DNA from: Oscillospiraceae bacterium
Lineage (GTDB): Bacteria > Bacillota > Clostridia > Oscillospirales > Acutalibacteraceae
Direction of reading: 5' to 3'
DNA length: 64,000 nucleotides
Assembly (NCBI GenBank): GCA_031280825.1
Contig: JAITGE010000014.1
Location: 1-64,000, forward strand
Shown: positions 23,998 to 31,378 of the stretch, one piece after another
Layout of the letters: each line of letters begins with the position of its first letter
How positions within the stretch are numbered: position 1 is the stretch's first letter
Made by a program: the position numbers and the translations under genes
The notes under the pieces: model-generated
The model's database searches: none
Seen by the model: the letters and a program-made list of their open reading frames with translations, nothing else
What the model was told of the DNA's origin: nothing

Positions 23998-24702
23998 ATG
24001 CGTACAAAAAAATCATTCAGCGCAAAGAAGAAAGGGATCCTCATTGCCGCCGCCTGTGTTCTTGCGTTAGCGGTTGGTTCAGGGATCTACTTTGGGGTTA
24101 CCAAAGGGGGGATAACGCTCGCCCCTGCGGTTCGCAGCTATGTCATCAACATAAACAACGCGGAAGAAGTGGCGGGCTTTGTGGATTATGTGTTCGTTGG
24201 CAGAGTTGAAAAACAGATGGACGCAAGATATGAGGATGTTTTTGAGCGCGAGTCAGAGGACGGGGAAAAGACGCTCGTCGGTGCTCCTTATACGCTTTAT
24301 GAAGTCACCGTTTTGGAAAACCTAAAGGGCAACTTGAAGGTCAATGAACCAATCCGGATAGAGAAAGAGGGCGGGATCTCCATGGACGGGAAATTCCTGT
24401 CCGTAGCGGAAGGCGATTCCTTGCCAGAAGAAGGCAGCTTGTTCGTTTTTGCTGTTTCGGCAGGGGCGGACGGAAGTCTATTAGCCAATCACAATTACAA
24501 GCTTATGAAGACAAAGCTAACAGAAAAAGCGATCGGGAAAATGCAGCCTGAGCAGCTGCAAAAGGCAATGCAGGCGGAGCTGGAAGAGGCGGAGGCGCAA
24601 GCCGATTACAAGAGATTTGCAGAAGCCTGCAAAAACGAGGTTCCGTTTGCGCGTGAGCGCTATACCGCGTCTGCGGAATGGCTTGAAGCGGCAACTCAAT
24701 AA
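23998..24702 (+). CDS. Membrane-anchored partner of matrixin, possible TIMP/NTR-like domain (unit 1)
   Basis: The 234-residue protein has a basic N-terminus, one membrane helix (about 14-35) and an extracellular domain. That domain contains EEVAGFVDYVFVGRVEKQ, APYTLYEVTVLENLKGNL, EKEGGISMDG and LPEEGSLFVFAVSAGADGSLL. The order DxVFxGxVE, YEVxVLExLKG, then EGSLxxFAxxxxxDGS resembles the beta-barrel of netrin/TIMP-type (NTR) domains (TIMP: YEIKQIKMFKG, later KEYLIAGKAEGDGK), but the TIMP cysteines are absent. This comparison is from memory and is an inference. A charged helical tail follows. AAGGAGGAAT precedes the ATG. It may hold or inhibit the neighbouring matrixin. Confidence 0.6.
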   Translation: MRTKKSFSAKKKGILIAAACVLALAVGSGIYFGVTKGGITLAPAVRSYVININNAEEVAGFVDYVFVGRVEKQMDARYEDVFERESEDGEKTLVGAPYTLYEVTVLENLKGNLKVNEPIRIEKEGGISMDGKFLSVAEGDSLPEEGSLFVFAVSAGADGSLLANHNYKLMKTKLTEKAIGKMQPEQLQKAMQAELEEAEAQADYKRFAEACKNEVPFARERYTASAEWLEAATQ

Positions 24703-24768
24703 GCGAGGTCTTGCAAAAAAAACGAAAAATCTCTTGACAACAGGAAATATTTAGGTTACAATACCAGT
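24679..24768 (+). repeat. Array repeat, copy B
   Basis: 90 bp matching 23212-23299 with few differences. It starts in the last codons of the unit-1 partner gene and ends just after the unit-2 promoter. The repeat defines the unit boundary of the tandem array. Confidence 0.85.
24734..24762 (+). promoter_or_regulatory. Promoter of matrixin unit 2
   Basis: TTGACA (24734-24739), 17-bp spacer, TACAAT (24757-24762), identical to the unit-1 promoter. The truncated matrixin frame opens 4 bp after the -10 box, so there is no leader. Confidence 0.75.
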
Positions 24769-24997
24769 GAATATTGAATCCAAGATGTATCTGAACAAAG
24801 CGTATCTGGATGCTCCGGGGTGTAACAGCGACATGGTGTTGAATGTCGTGGCTCATGAATTTGGTCACGCGCTTGGATTGGCGCACAATCAATCTACCGA
24901 TTTAATGGATCCTAGAATATTTCTTGATCACACGACAGCGGTTTCGCTTTCGCGTAACGACAAGGCGTCTTACGATGCTGCCTACACGCACTATTAA
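24767..24997 (+). pseudogene. 5'-truncated matrixin, unit 2
   Basis: The frame keeps the catalytic half of the matrixin: ESKMYLNKAYLDAPG, the zinc motif HEFGHALGLAHN, a Met-turn-like DLMDP and NDKASYDAAYTHY, about 76 residues. The signal peptide, lipobox and N-terminal strands are missing. Compared with unit 1, the deletion removed the leader and the first half of the gene and left the promoter fused to the middle of the coding region. The first in-frame GTG (24767) sits at the expected transcription start, so only leaderless translation would be possible. Probably a relic, though the zinc site is intact. Confidence 0.7.
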
Positions 24998-25010
24998 AGG
25001 AGGGAAAGTC

Positions 25011-25685
25011 ATGAAAATCAAATCACTCAGTTCGAAGAAGAAGGCAATGCTTGCCGCAGTGTCGTGCGCTCTTGTGGGCGTTGTTGCCGTCGGCGCATAT
25101 TTTGTGGTTGGGGCTGTCAAAAAGCCTTCGGTTGTATATGGACACCCCAGTTACGTTATTGACGTTGATGACCCACGCGAAGTGGCGGGCTTTGTGGATT
25201 ATGTGTTTGTGGGGCGGGTAGAAAAACAGACGAAAGTAAAGTATGCGTATGTGTCTACCTACGAAACAGATAAGGGTGAAAAAACATCAGGCATTCCATA
25301 CACCGGCTATGAAATTACCGTTCTGGAAAATCTCAAAGGGGATTTACGGCTGAACGAAACAATTCCGTTCTGGAAGCAAGGCGGCGTCACGATGGACGGG
25401 AAACACACCCAGATGATTTATGGTGATTTCCTGCCGGAAGAGGGAAGTATATGCATGTTTTATGCTACCGCCCAGGAAGATGGTAGCCTTCATATATTTG
25501 GCGCGAACGGCAATGTCAAGCTTAGCGAGGAAAACTTGGCGCAAAAAGCTCCGCAGGCAGTTCTCGATTCAATCGGGAAATCCCCTTTGTATCAGGAGCT
25601 TGCCGAAGCCTGTAAAAACGAAATTCCGTTTAAAGAAGAGCGTTTCACAGCGCACGAGGATTTTTTAGAGTCGAAGCGCTCTTGA
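25011..25685 (+). CDS. Membrane-anchored partner of matrixin, possible TIMP/NTR-like domain (unit 2)
   Basis: This 224-residue paralogue of the unit-1 partner shares EVAGFVDYVFVGRVEKQ exactly, as well as YEITVLENLKGDL, GGVTMDGK and LPEEGSICMFYATAQEDGS. It has one N-terminal membrane helix (about 11-37). The C-terminal segment ACKNEIPFKEERFTAHEDFLES parallels ACKNEVPFARERYTASAEWLEA in unit 1. AAAGGAGGG lies just before the ATG, and the unit-2 promoter is 250 bp upstream, so it is probably expressed even though its matrixin is truncated. Sequence between the conserved blocks has diverged freely, which fits a binding surface under changing selection. Confidence 0.62.
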   Translation: MKIKSLSSKKKAMLAAVSCALVGVVAVGAYFVVGAVKKPSVVYGHPSYVIDVDDPREVAGFVDYVFVGRVEKQTKVKYAYVSTYETDKGEKTSGIPYTGYEITVLENLKGDLRLNETIPFWKQGGVTMDGKHTQMIYGDFLPEEGSICMFYATAQEDGSLHIFGANGNVKLSEENLAQKAPQAVLDSIGKSPLYQELAEACKNEIPFKEERFTAHEDFLESKRS

Positions 25686-25729
25686 CGACGGATGGTTGAA
25701 CCCAACCTTGTGTGAACAATAATTTGCGG

Positions 25730-25773
25730 GAGCAGCCGTCTGCGTCGGGAACCCCGGGACGGTTGCTCTTTTT
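25730..25773 (+). terminator. Rho-independent terminator after the array
   Basis: GAGCAGCCGTC (25730-25740) pairs with GACGGTTGCTC (25758-25768) with one G-T wobble, followed by TTTTT. It separates the array from the Lgt paralogue. Confidence 0.8.
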
Positions 25774-25789
25774 AAGTGGTGATTGATTT

Positions 25790-26584
25790 ATGTACCCGTT
25801 TTTTGAACTGTTTGGCAAAAGCATCTCCACGTATTGGCTCTCCGCAATGCTTGGGTTGGTTTTGGCGCTTGTTCTTACGTTGATGCGCAGACGGGCCAGA
25901 TGCTTTTCCGCCTCCACGGAGGACGTCATACTCATCGTACTATGTGCGACAATGGGAGCGGTCATCGGCGCAAAGATGTTCCAGATCATTGGTTATATCA
26001 TTCGCGATGGGAGAAGCGCAGGCTTTTGGACGGTTGAACACTGGAAGCAACTGATGCCCGGTGTAGGCGTTTTCTATGGCGGACTGATCGGTGGCTTTGT
26101 GGCAGTTTTGATTTATATGTATCGATCGAAATTGGATTTCAGAGAAGTTACGGACCTGCTTGTGCCGCCTGTGTTGTTGTTTCACGCCTTTGGGCGCATT
26201 GGGTGCTTTCTTGCGGGTTGTTGTTACGGGCATGAAGCTGTATGGGGTATCGCGTTTGTTCATTCCAACATTGCTCCCAATCGTGTGCCTTTGATCCCTG
26301 TGCAATTATTTGAAGCTGGATTTAACCTTCTGTTTTTGGTAACGTTGCTCGTTTCTCGACCGGAACGCAAATGTCCGGGGGTATTGCTGCCGCTTTACTT
26401 GATGGTTTATGCAATCTCGCGTTTTGTTCTTGAGTTTTTCCGAGGGGATGTTGGACGGGGCGTATATTTGCTTTCCACTTCACAATGGGTTTCGCTGTTG
26501 ATTTTTCCGATAGGTATTATGCTTCTGGTGTGGGTAAAACAAAAACTTAACTTCAGCGATCCAAAGGAGCTTGAAGAAGCATGA
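25790..26584 (+). CDS. Lgt-like prolipoprotein diacylglyceryl transferase paralogue
   Basis: The 264-residue, seven-helix membrane protein belongs to the Lgt family: GVFYGGLIGGFVAVLIYMY, FHAFGRIGCFLAGCCYG (the GRIGxF signature with the essential Arg), IPVQLFEAGFNLL and the late SRFVLEFFRGD, another conserved Lgt segment. CCYG in place of the usual NxExFG marks a divergent clostridial subgroup. Lgt adds diacylglycerol to the lipobox Cys. Its place next to a lipobox matrixin may be meaningful, but the terminator between them argues for separate transcription. It overlaps the next gene by 4 bp. Confidence 0.8.
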   Translation: MYPFFELFGKSISTYWLSAMLGLVLALVLTLMRRRARCFSASTEDVILIVLCATMGAVIGAKMFQIIGYIIRDGRSAGFWTVEHWKQLMPGVGVFYGGLIGGFVAVLIYMYRSKLDFREVTDLLVPPVLLFHAFGRIGCFLAGCCYGHEAVWGIAFVHSNIAPNRVPLIPVQLFEAGFNLLFLVTLLVSRPERKCPGVLLPLYLMVYAISRFVLEFFRGDVGRGVYLLSTSQWVSLLIFPIGIMLLVWVKQKLNFSDPKELEEA

Positions 26585-27216
26585 AAAAGGCACATGTTGT
26601 TCTGGGCGTCATGAATGGGCTGCTTCTTGTTTTGTTGGCTGTCGCTTTAGGCTTGGCTTTTATTCATATAACCGGCATTCCCTATCGGTTAGAACCCTTT
26701 GCGGATAAAATGGCGTTGCGCAATTATCAAGCTGTAATGCGGTTTTTGTCCCCGTTTGTAAACGAACCTTTCGCGCTTCCGGATCTTGCTTATTCCGCTG
26801 ACGGTTCACAGCATTTTGCGGACTGCAAGCCGCTTTTCAATGGTGTGTATCAGTTGGGCTTGATTGGCTTATCCGGAGTCTTGGCTCTTTTTTTGGCTCT
26901 GCGTAAACGGAATAAAAGAAAATACTGGCTTGCTTCCGGTATTACTTCTTTTGCTGCACCGGCAATATTGTTGATCTATATGGCTGCGGATTTTAATCGT
27001 GTATTTCTTTGGTTTCACAGAGTCTTTTTCAACAATAGCCTTTGGATATTTGATCCGGAGAAAGATCCGATTATTAGGATATTGCCAGCACAGTTTTTCA
27101 TGCATTGCGGCATATTCATTGCATCCTGTGTTGTTTTACTTGCTGCGGTGCAGTTTGTTCTTTGTGTTCGGTGCAAGCCAAGCAGCAAAAAGATTTCTTG
27201 CAAATCCATCACATAA
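26581..27216 (+). CDS. TIGR01906 family (DUF1461) integral membrane protein
   Basis: The 211-residue protein has four predicted membrane helices and family landmarks NYQAVMRFLSPF, FHRVFFNNSLWIFDPEKDPII and LPAQFFMHCGI. No biochemical role is known. It is coupled to the Lgt-like gene (ATGA overlap). It ends 18 bp before the convergent tadA end, marking the island border. Confidence 0.75.
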   Translation: MKKAHVVLGVMNGLLLVLLAVALGLAFIHITGIPYRLEPFADKMALRNYQAVMRFLSPFVNEPFALPDLAYSADGSQHFADCKPLFNGVYQLGLIGLSGVLALFLALRKRNKRKYWLASGITSFAAPAILLIYMAADFNRVFLWFHRVFFNNSLWIFDPEKDPIIRILPAQFFMHCGIFIASCVVLLAAVQFVLCVRCKPSSKKISCKSIT

Positions 27217-27233
27217 TCCTGTGAATACAGGTT

Positions 27234-27731
27234 TTAAGATAACCTTTCGGATGTTTTCTGCCGCCGCAGCGCGCTGAAAAACGCGCGGAGCAACGCCGCA
27301 CTTTCCGCTTCCAGCATACCGCCGTAAGCTTGCGGCTGATGGTTAAAGGGCAGGGAAAACAGATCCGTCACCGCGCCGCAGCAGCCCGCCTTGGGATCCG
27401 GCGCGCCAAAAAACACGCGGCGGATTCTTGCGTTGATGATCGCACCGGCGCACATGGGGCAAGGCTCCAGTGTAACATATAGGTCGCATTCCCAGAGCCG
27501 CCAGCCGCCCAGCGCCTTGCAGGCCGCGGCAATGGCTTCCATTTCGGCGTGAAGCAGCGCGTTTTTGCCGGCTTCACGCCGGTTTTTTCCTTCCCCAACG
27601 ATTGCGCTGCCGCGCACAACAACCGCGCCGACAGGCGTTTCGCCCGCGGCGGCGGCTTCTCGCGCCAAAGCCAAGGCGCGGCGCATGAACGCTTCGTTTG
27701 GCGCGCCGAGCGGCGCAGCTTCCCAGGGCAT
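27234..27731 (-). CDS. tadA: tRNA-specific adenosine deaminase
   Basis: TadA converts A34 to inosine in tRNA-Arg(ACG). The cytidine-deaminase fold is clear: FMRRALALAREAAAAGETPVG, the HAE motif in LLHAEMEAIAAA (His zinc ligand and catalytic Glu), and TLEPCPMCAGAIINARI (two Cys ligands). The start at 27731 has GGAAAGGA upstream; a longer frame would overlap the MBL gene. About 165 residues, normal for the family. Confidence 0.93.
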   Translation of the reverse strand: MPWEAAPLGAPNEAFMRRALALAREAAAAGETPVGAVVVRGSAIVGEGKNRREAGKNALLHAEMEAIAAACKALGGWRLWECDLYVTLEPCPMCAGAIINARIRRVFFGAPDPKAGCCGAVTDLFSLPFNHQPQAYGGMLEAESAALLRAFFSALRRQKTSERLS

Positions 27732-27771
27732 GGGCAAGAAATCCTTTCCGGGGTTTGGCGGTCGCTCGCTG

Positions 27772-28542
27772 CTAACCGGCGGCGCCCGCAACACACAGCG
27801 TATAATCCAGACCTTCCCTTGCGCCTTCGACCGTCAGGGCAGCTTTTGCTGTTTCGTAGGCAAGGGCGGGCGTGTTATTCTCTTTGCTCAAATGTGCCAA
27901 ATAAAAACGCGCGGTTCCACTGCGCAATAGTTCCGGCAAAAACGCGGCGCAGGCAGCGTTTGAAAGGTGCCCGGTATCTGAAAGAATGCGCCGTTTTAAG
28001 TAATAAGGATACCCGCCGTTTTGCAGCATCGTGACCTCATGGTTGGATTCCAACATCACCAGATCGCAGCCATACAAGGCTTCGCGCGTTTCCGGCAGCA
28101 AACAGCCTGTGTCCGTTGCCACGCCGATCTTTGTTTCATCCGGCAATTCCACGCGGTAACCGCAGGGTGCAGCGGCATCGTGCGAAACAGGGAAGCCCCG
28201 TACCTGCAAGCCATTGACCTCCACGCCGCCCGCGGGCAGGTCGGCGACGTCCATTTTGTGCGTGCTCGCGCCCAGCCGCTCCAGCGCGGCAAGCGTGCCG
28301 GGCAACGCAAAAACGGGCACGCCCGTGCGTTCGCAAAACACACGCAGCCCGGCGATATGATCGCTGTGTTCGTGCGTGACAAAAACAGCGCCCACCTGCC
28401 CGGGAGCGATACCCGCGCCGTGCAGCGCTTCGATGATACGTTTCGCGCTCACACCGGCGTCAATCAAAATGCCGCCGGAGGCGCTGCCGATATATGTGCA
28501 ATTGCCCCCGCTGGAGGAATACAAGGGAAGAAACTGTGCCAT
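27772..28542 (-). CDS. walJ: WalJ/YycJ-type metallo-beta-lactamase fold hydrolase
   Basis: The 256-residue protein has the MBL signature VFVTHEHSDHIAGL (HxHxDH), FPVSHDAAAPCGY, GVATDTGCL and LESNHEVTML, plus LSDTGHLSNAACAAFL late in the chain. These are typical of YycJ/WalJ, an enzyme linked to the WalRK wall-stress system with reported exonuclease-like function. The gene lies between murA and tadA here, without walRK. Confidence 0.82.
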   Translation of the reverse strand: MAQFLPLYSSSGGNCTYIGSASGGILIDAGVSAKRIIEALHGAGIAPGQVGAVFVTHEHSDHIAGLRVFCERTGVPVFALPGTLAALERLGASTHKMDVADLPAGGVEVNGLQVRGFPVSHDAAAPCGYRVELPDETKIGVATDTGCLLPETREALYGCDLVMLESNHEVTMLQNGGYPYYLKRRILSDTGHLSNAACAAFLPELLRSGTARFYLAHLSKENNTPALAYETAKAALTVEGAREGLDYTLCVAGAAG

Positions 28543-28566
28543 AAAAATCTCAGTTCTAACGCAAAA

Positions 28567-29856
28567 TTATCCTGCGATTTCCTGCTCGCCGCGCGCGTAA
28601 GTTTCCCGGCGGCGAATATCCGCGCCCAAGCCCTGCAGCTTGGCAACGATATCCTCGTAGCCGCGGTCGATATACTCAATGCTCTCAACTTCTGTTGTTC
28701 CCTGCGCCATCAGACCGGCAATGACCATTGCCGCGCCGGCGCGGAGATCATAGGCTTTCACCTGCGCGCCCTTCAGGAAGGGAACCCCCTCCAGCACGGC
28801 GACCTTGCCATCCACCTTGATTTGCGCACCCATGCGCACCAGCTGATCCATATAACGGAAGCGGTTATCAAAAATGCCCTCTGAAAGGATGCTTGTGCCT
28901 TCGGCGGCGCTGAGCAACGCGCCAAACTGCGGTTGCATATCCGTGGGGAAGCCCGGGTGGGGCATTGTTTTGATTTTGCAGCGCTGCAAGCGCTTGGGTG
29001 CGGCGACCAGGATGCTGTCGTCGAATTCCAGCACCTCCGCGCCGCATTCAATCAGCTTGTTTGAAATGGATTCCATGTGCTTTGGGATCACCCCGCGCAC
29101 CAGAACCCGCCCGCCCGTCGCGGCGGCGGCGGTCATGAAGGTGCCCGCTTCGATTTGGTCGGGTATGGTGGCGTATTCGCAGCCGTGCAGCTCCTTTACG
29201 CCATGGATTTTGATGACATCCGTGCCGGCGCCGCGCACATCCGCGCCCATGGAATTGAGAAAGTTCGCGAGATCCACGACATGCGGTTCCTTGGCCGCGT
29301 TTTCAATGATGGTCACGCCCCGCGCCCGCGCGGCAGCCAAAATAATATTGATCGTCGCGCCGACGGAAACGACGTCCAGATAGATCAAATTGCCCATGGG
29401 CTGTTCGCTTTGCAATGCGATGACGGCGTTTTCTTCAAAGGCTACCGAAGCGCCCAGCATCTCAAAGCCGCGAATGTGCTGATCGATGGGGCGAACGCCG
29501 AAATCGCAGCCGCCGGGCATGGCGACCCGCGCGTGACCAAAACGCCCGAAAAGTGCCCCCAACAAATAATAGGAAGCGCGGAAATGCTTCGTAAGCTCAT
29601 GCGGAACAACGCCGGAATTGAAATATTTGGTGTTGATTTCAACCGTATCCGCGCCCAAACGCCGAACGTCCGCGCCCAATTGGTGCAGAATGTGCAGCAT
29701 AATCGAAACATCGCTGATGTTCGGTATATTTTGAATCCGGCAAGTGTCCTTTGCCAGGATAGTTGCAGAAAGAAGCGCAAGCACCGCGTTTTTTGCGCCG
29801 CCGATTTGGACTTCGCCGCGCAGCGGAACGCCGCCGTTGATGACGATTTTTTCCAA
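28567..29856 (-). CDS. murA: UDP-N-acetylglucosamine 1-carboxyvinyltransferase
   Basis: MurA transfers enolpyruvate from PEP to UDP-GlcNAc, the first committed step of peptidoglycan synthesis. The roughly 429-residue protein starts MEKIVINGG and has GEVQIGGAKNAVLALLSA, MPGGCDFGVRPIDQHIRGFEMLGA (catalytic Cys, target of fosfomycin) and GFPTDMQPQFGALLSAAEG. TTG at 29856 gives the usual N-terminus; GTG 29865 is an alternative. Confidence 0.95.
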   Translation of the reverse strand: MEKIVINGGVPLRGEVQIGGAKNAVLALLSATILAKDTCRIQNIPNISDVSIMLHILHQLGADVRRLGADTVEINTKYFNSGVVPHELTKHFRASYYLLGALFGRFGHARVAMPGGCDFGVRPIDQHIRGFEMLGASVAFEENAVIALQSEQPMGNLIYLDVVSVGATINIILAAARARGVTIIENAAKEPHVVDLANFLNSMGADVRGAGTDVIKIHGVKELHGCEYATIPDQIEAGTFMTAAAATGGRVLVRGVIPKHMESISNKLIECGAEVLEFDDSILVAAPKRLQRCKIKTMPHPGFPTDMQPQFGALLSAAEGTSILSEGIFDNRFRYMDQLVRMGAQIKVDGKVAVLEGVPFLKGAQVKAYDLRAGAAMVIAGLMAQGTTEVESIEYIDRGYEDIVAKLQGLGADIRRRETYARGEQEIAG

Positions 29857-29886
29857 CAAATCCACTCCCTTGTGCAGATTGCGCCC

Positions 29887-29915
29887 ATTATACCATAGTG
29901 GCGGAAAAATTGCAA
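29887..29915 (-). promoter_or_regulatory. Promoter of murA
   Basis: On the minus strand: TTGCAA, 17-bp spacer, TATAAT, ending about 30 bp before the murA start. Confidence 0.7.
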
Positions 29916-29972
29916 GCGGCTATAGTATGCCCGGTTTTCGCGAAAACCACGCGCGGATTCAGCAGAAAGATC

Positions 29973-30512
29973 CTAATCCAGCGCCAGATACGGAAGCATG
30001 TTGGCAAGGGTTTTTTCGCCGATGCCCTTGACCTCCAGCAGCTGCCGCAGGTCGGTGAAGCGCCCGTGAATCGCGCGGTATTCTAAGATTGCCTGCGCCT
30101 TTGCCGGACCAATGCCTTTTAGGGTTTGCAGCTGCTCCGCCGTTGCGCTGTTGAGACGCACAAGGCGCGGTGCTTGCGGTTGGGCGGCTTGCGCGCTCGG
30201 CTGCCGGGTAGGGATCGCCGCAGAAGCCGTCTCGGTCGGCGCGGTCGCCCCAGGCGAATCAAAAGGATCGGCAACCGCAGCTTCCGCCGCCTGTGTGCTT
30301 GCTACAGCAGGAAGCCCCGCGCTTATCGCCGCTGTGCTCCGCACGCTCGCAAAAGGATCTGCGGCTTCAAACCCAAGCGTAGCGCTGCTCTGCGCGGCGG
30401 CGCGCTCCACCTGCGAGGCGTTGCCGGCACCAACCCAAAACAGCAGGCCTGCCGCCAGCACCAAACCGGCGGCGGCGACCAGCAGCTCTGTTTTTTTGGG
30501 AACGCGCTTCAT
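29973..30512 (-). CDS. ComEA-like helix-hairpin-helix DNA-binding membrane protein
   Basis: The 179-residue protein has an N-terminal membrane anchor (about 9-30), a long Ala/Pro/Thr-rich extracellular linker, and a C-terminal double HhH domain: RLNSATAEQLQTLKGIGPAKAQAIL and then LLEVKGIGEKTLANMLPYL. ComEA binds incoming double-stranded DNA at the cell surface during transformation. No comEB or comEC is adjacent. The Met at 30512 follows GGAGGAG at the best spacing. Confidence 0.82.
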   Translation of the reverse strand: MKRVPKKTELLVAAAGLVLAAGLLFWVGAGNASQVERAAAQSSATLGFEAADPFASVRSTAAISAGLPAVASTQAAEAAVADPFDSPGATAPTETASAAIPTRQPSAQAAQPQAPRLVRLNSATAEQLQTLKGIGPAKAQAILEYRAIHGRFTDLRQLLEVKGIGEKTLANMLPYLALD

Positions 30513-30536
30513 GTGCATGTCTCCTCCGCTGTATGT

Positions 30537-31211
30537 TTACGAACCCCGCTTGTCTTTATTGACCTGCCGCGCGCGCGCAATAGCAAAGCCGTCTTCGGGA
30601 ACATCCTGCGTGATGACGGAGCCGGCCGCCGTATACGCCCCCGCGCCGACGCTCACAGGCGCGACCAGCGCATTGTGGCAACCGATAAAAGCGCTGTCGC
30701 CAACGGTGGTGCGGTGCTTTTGCCTGCCGTCGTAATTCGCCACCGCCAAACCGCAGCCGACGTTGATATTCGCGCCAAAATCCGCATCGCCGATATAGGA
30801 AAGGTGCGCGATTTTTGTGCCGTCGCCGATGCTGGCATTCTTGATTTCGACAAAGTTGCCGATGCGCAACCCCGCGCCCAGCACCGTGCCGGGACGCAAC
30901 CGCACATAAGGTCCGAGCGCGCAATCCGCGCCCAGGCTTGCCTGCTCCCCCTGCACATGCTCCAATTGGCAGCCGTCGCCCAAGGTGCAGCTGTGCAAAA
31001 TGCTGTTCGGACCGATCACGCAACCGCGTCCAATCCTCGTTTCACCCAGCAGAATCGTGCCGGGCAGCAACAATGTATCCGCTTCAATTTCAACTGAGGG
31101 GGCGATGATAACCCCGTCCGCGCAGGGAATTCGTACCCCGGCGGCGCGGTGCCGCTCTATGATTTCCGCCCGCTCCGCCGCTGTGATCGCCGCAATAGAA
31201 GAAAAATCCAT
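30537..31211 (-). CDS. Free-standing GlmU-like left-handed beta-helix acetyltransferase
   Basis: The 224-residue protein corresponds to the C-terminal half of GlmU, which acetylates glucosamine-1-phosphate: hexapeptide repeats such as VIGPNSILHSCTLGDGCQ, YVRLRPGTVLG, NFVEIKNASIGDGTKIAHL, SYIGDADFGANINVGCG, ANYDGRQKHRTTVGDSAFIG. The HRTxxGDxAFIG and catalytic-His segments are preserved. The uridyltransferase half is absent; the N-terminal arm is a short helix of about 40 residues. It may pair with a separate uridyltransferase or act on another amino sugar. Confidence 0.82.
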   Translation of the reverse strand: MDFSSIAAITAAERAEIIERHRAAGVRIPCADGVIIAPSVEIEADTLLLPGTILLGETRIGRGCVIGPNSILHSCTLGDGCQLEHVQGEQASLGADCALGPYVRLRPGTVLGAGLRIGNFVEIKNASIGDGTKIAHLSYIGDADFGANINVGCGLAVANYDGRQKHRTTVGDSAFIGCHNALVAPVSVGAGAYTAAGSVITQDVPEDGFAIARARQVNKDKRGS

Positions 31212-31250
31212 GGGATGTGTCACCCTCTCTCTCTTCGTGCTCTACTATGT

Positions 31251-31279
31251 ATTATGGCACGCCGTGGCGGGAAATGCAA
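31251..31279 (-). promoter_or_regulatory. Promoter of the GlmU-like gene
   Basis: On the minus strand: TTGCAT, 17-bp spacer, CATAAT. A TATAAT at 31320-31325 on the plus strand probably serves the divergent DUF4474 gene, but without a clear -35 box. Confidence 0.55.
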
Positions 31280-31378
31280 GCGCGCGTGCGAGAAAAACAA
31301 TGTTTGGCAAGAATTCCCGTATAATTCTGGCGGGATGGCAATACTAACCCCAAGAACGTTTATGAAAGAGTGGAAATC

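Noticed and set aside
24767..24997. Unit-2 matrixin as a complete secreted protease
   Set aside because: No signal peptide, no leader and no ribosome site; compared with unit 1 the first half is missing, so it was annotated as truncated.
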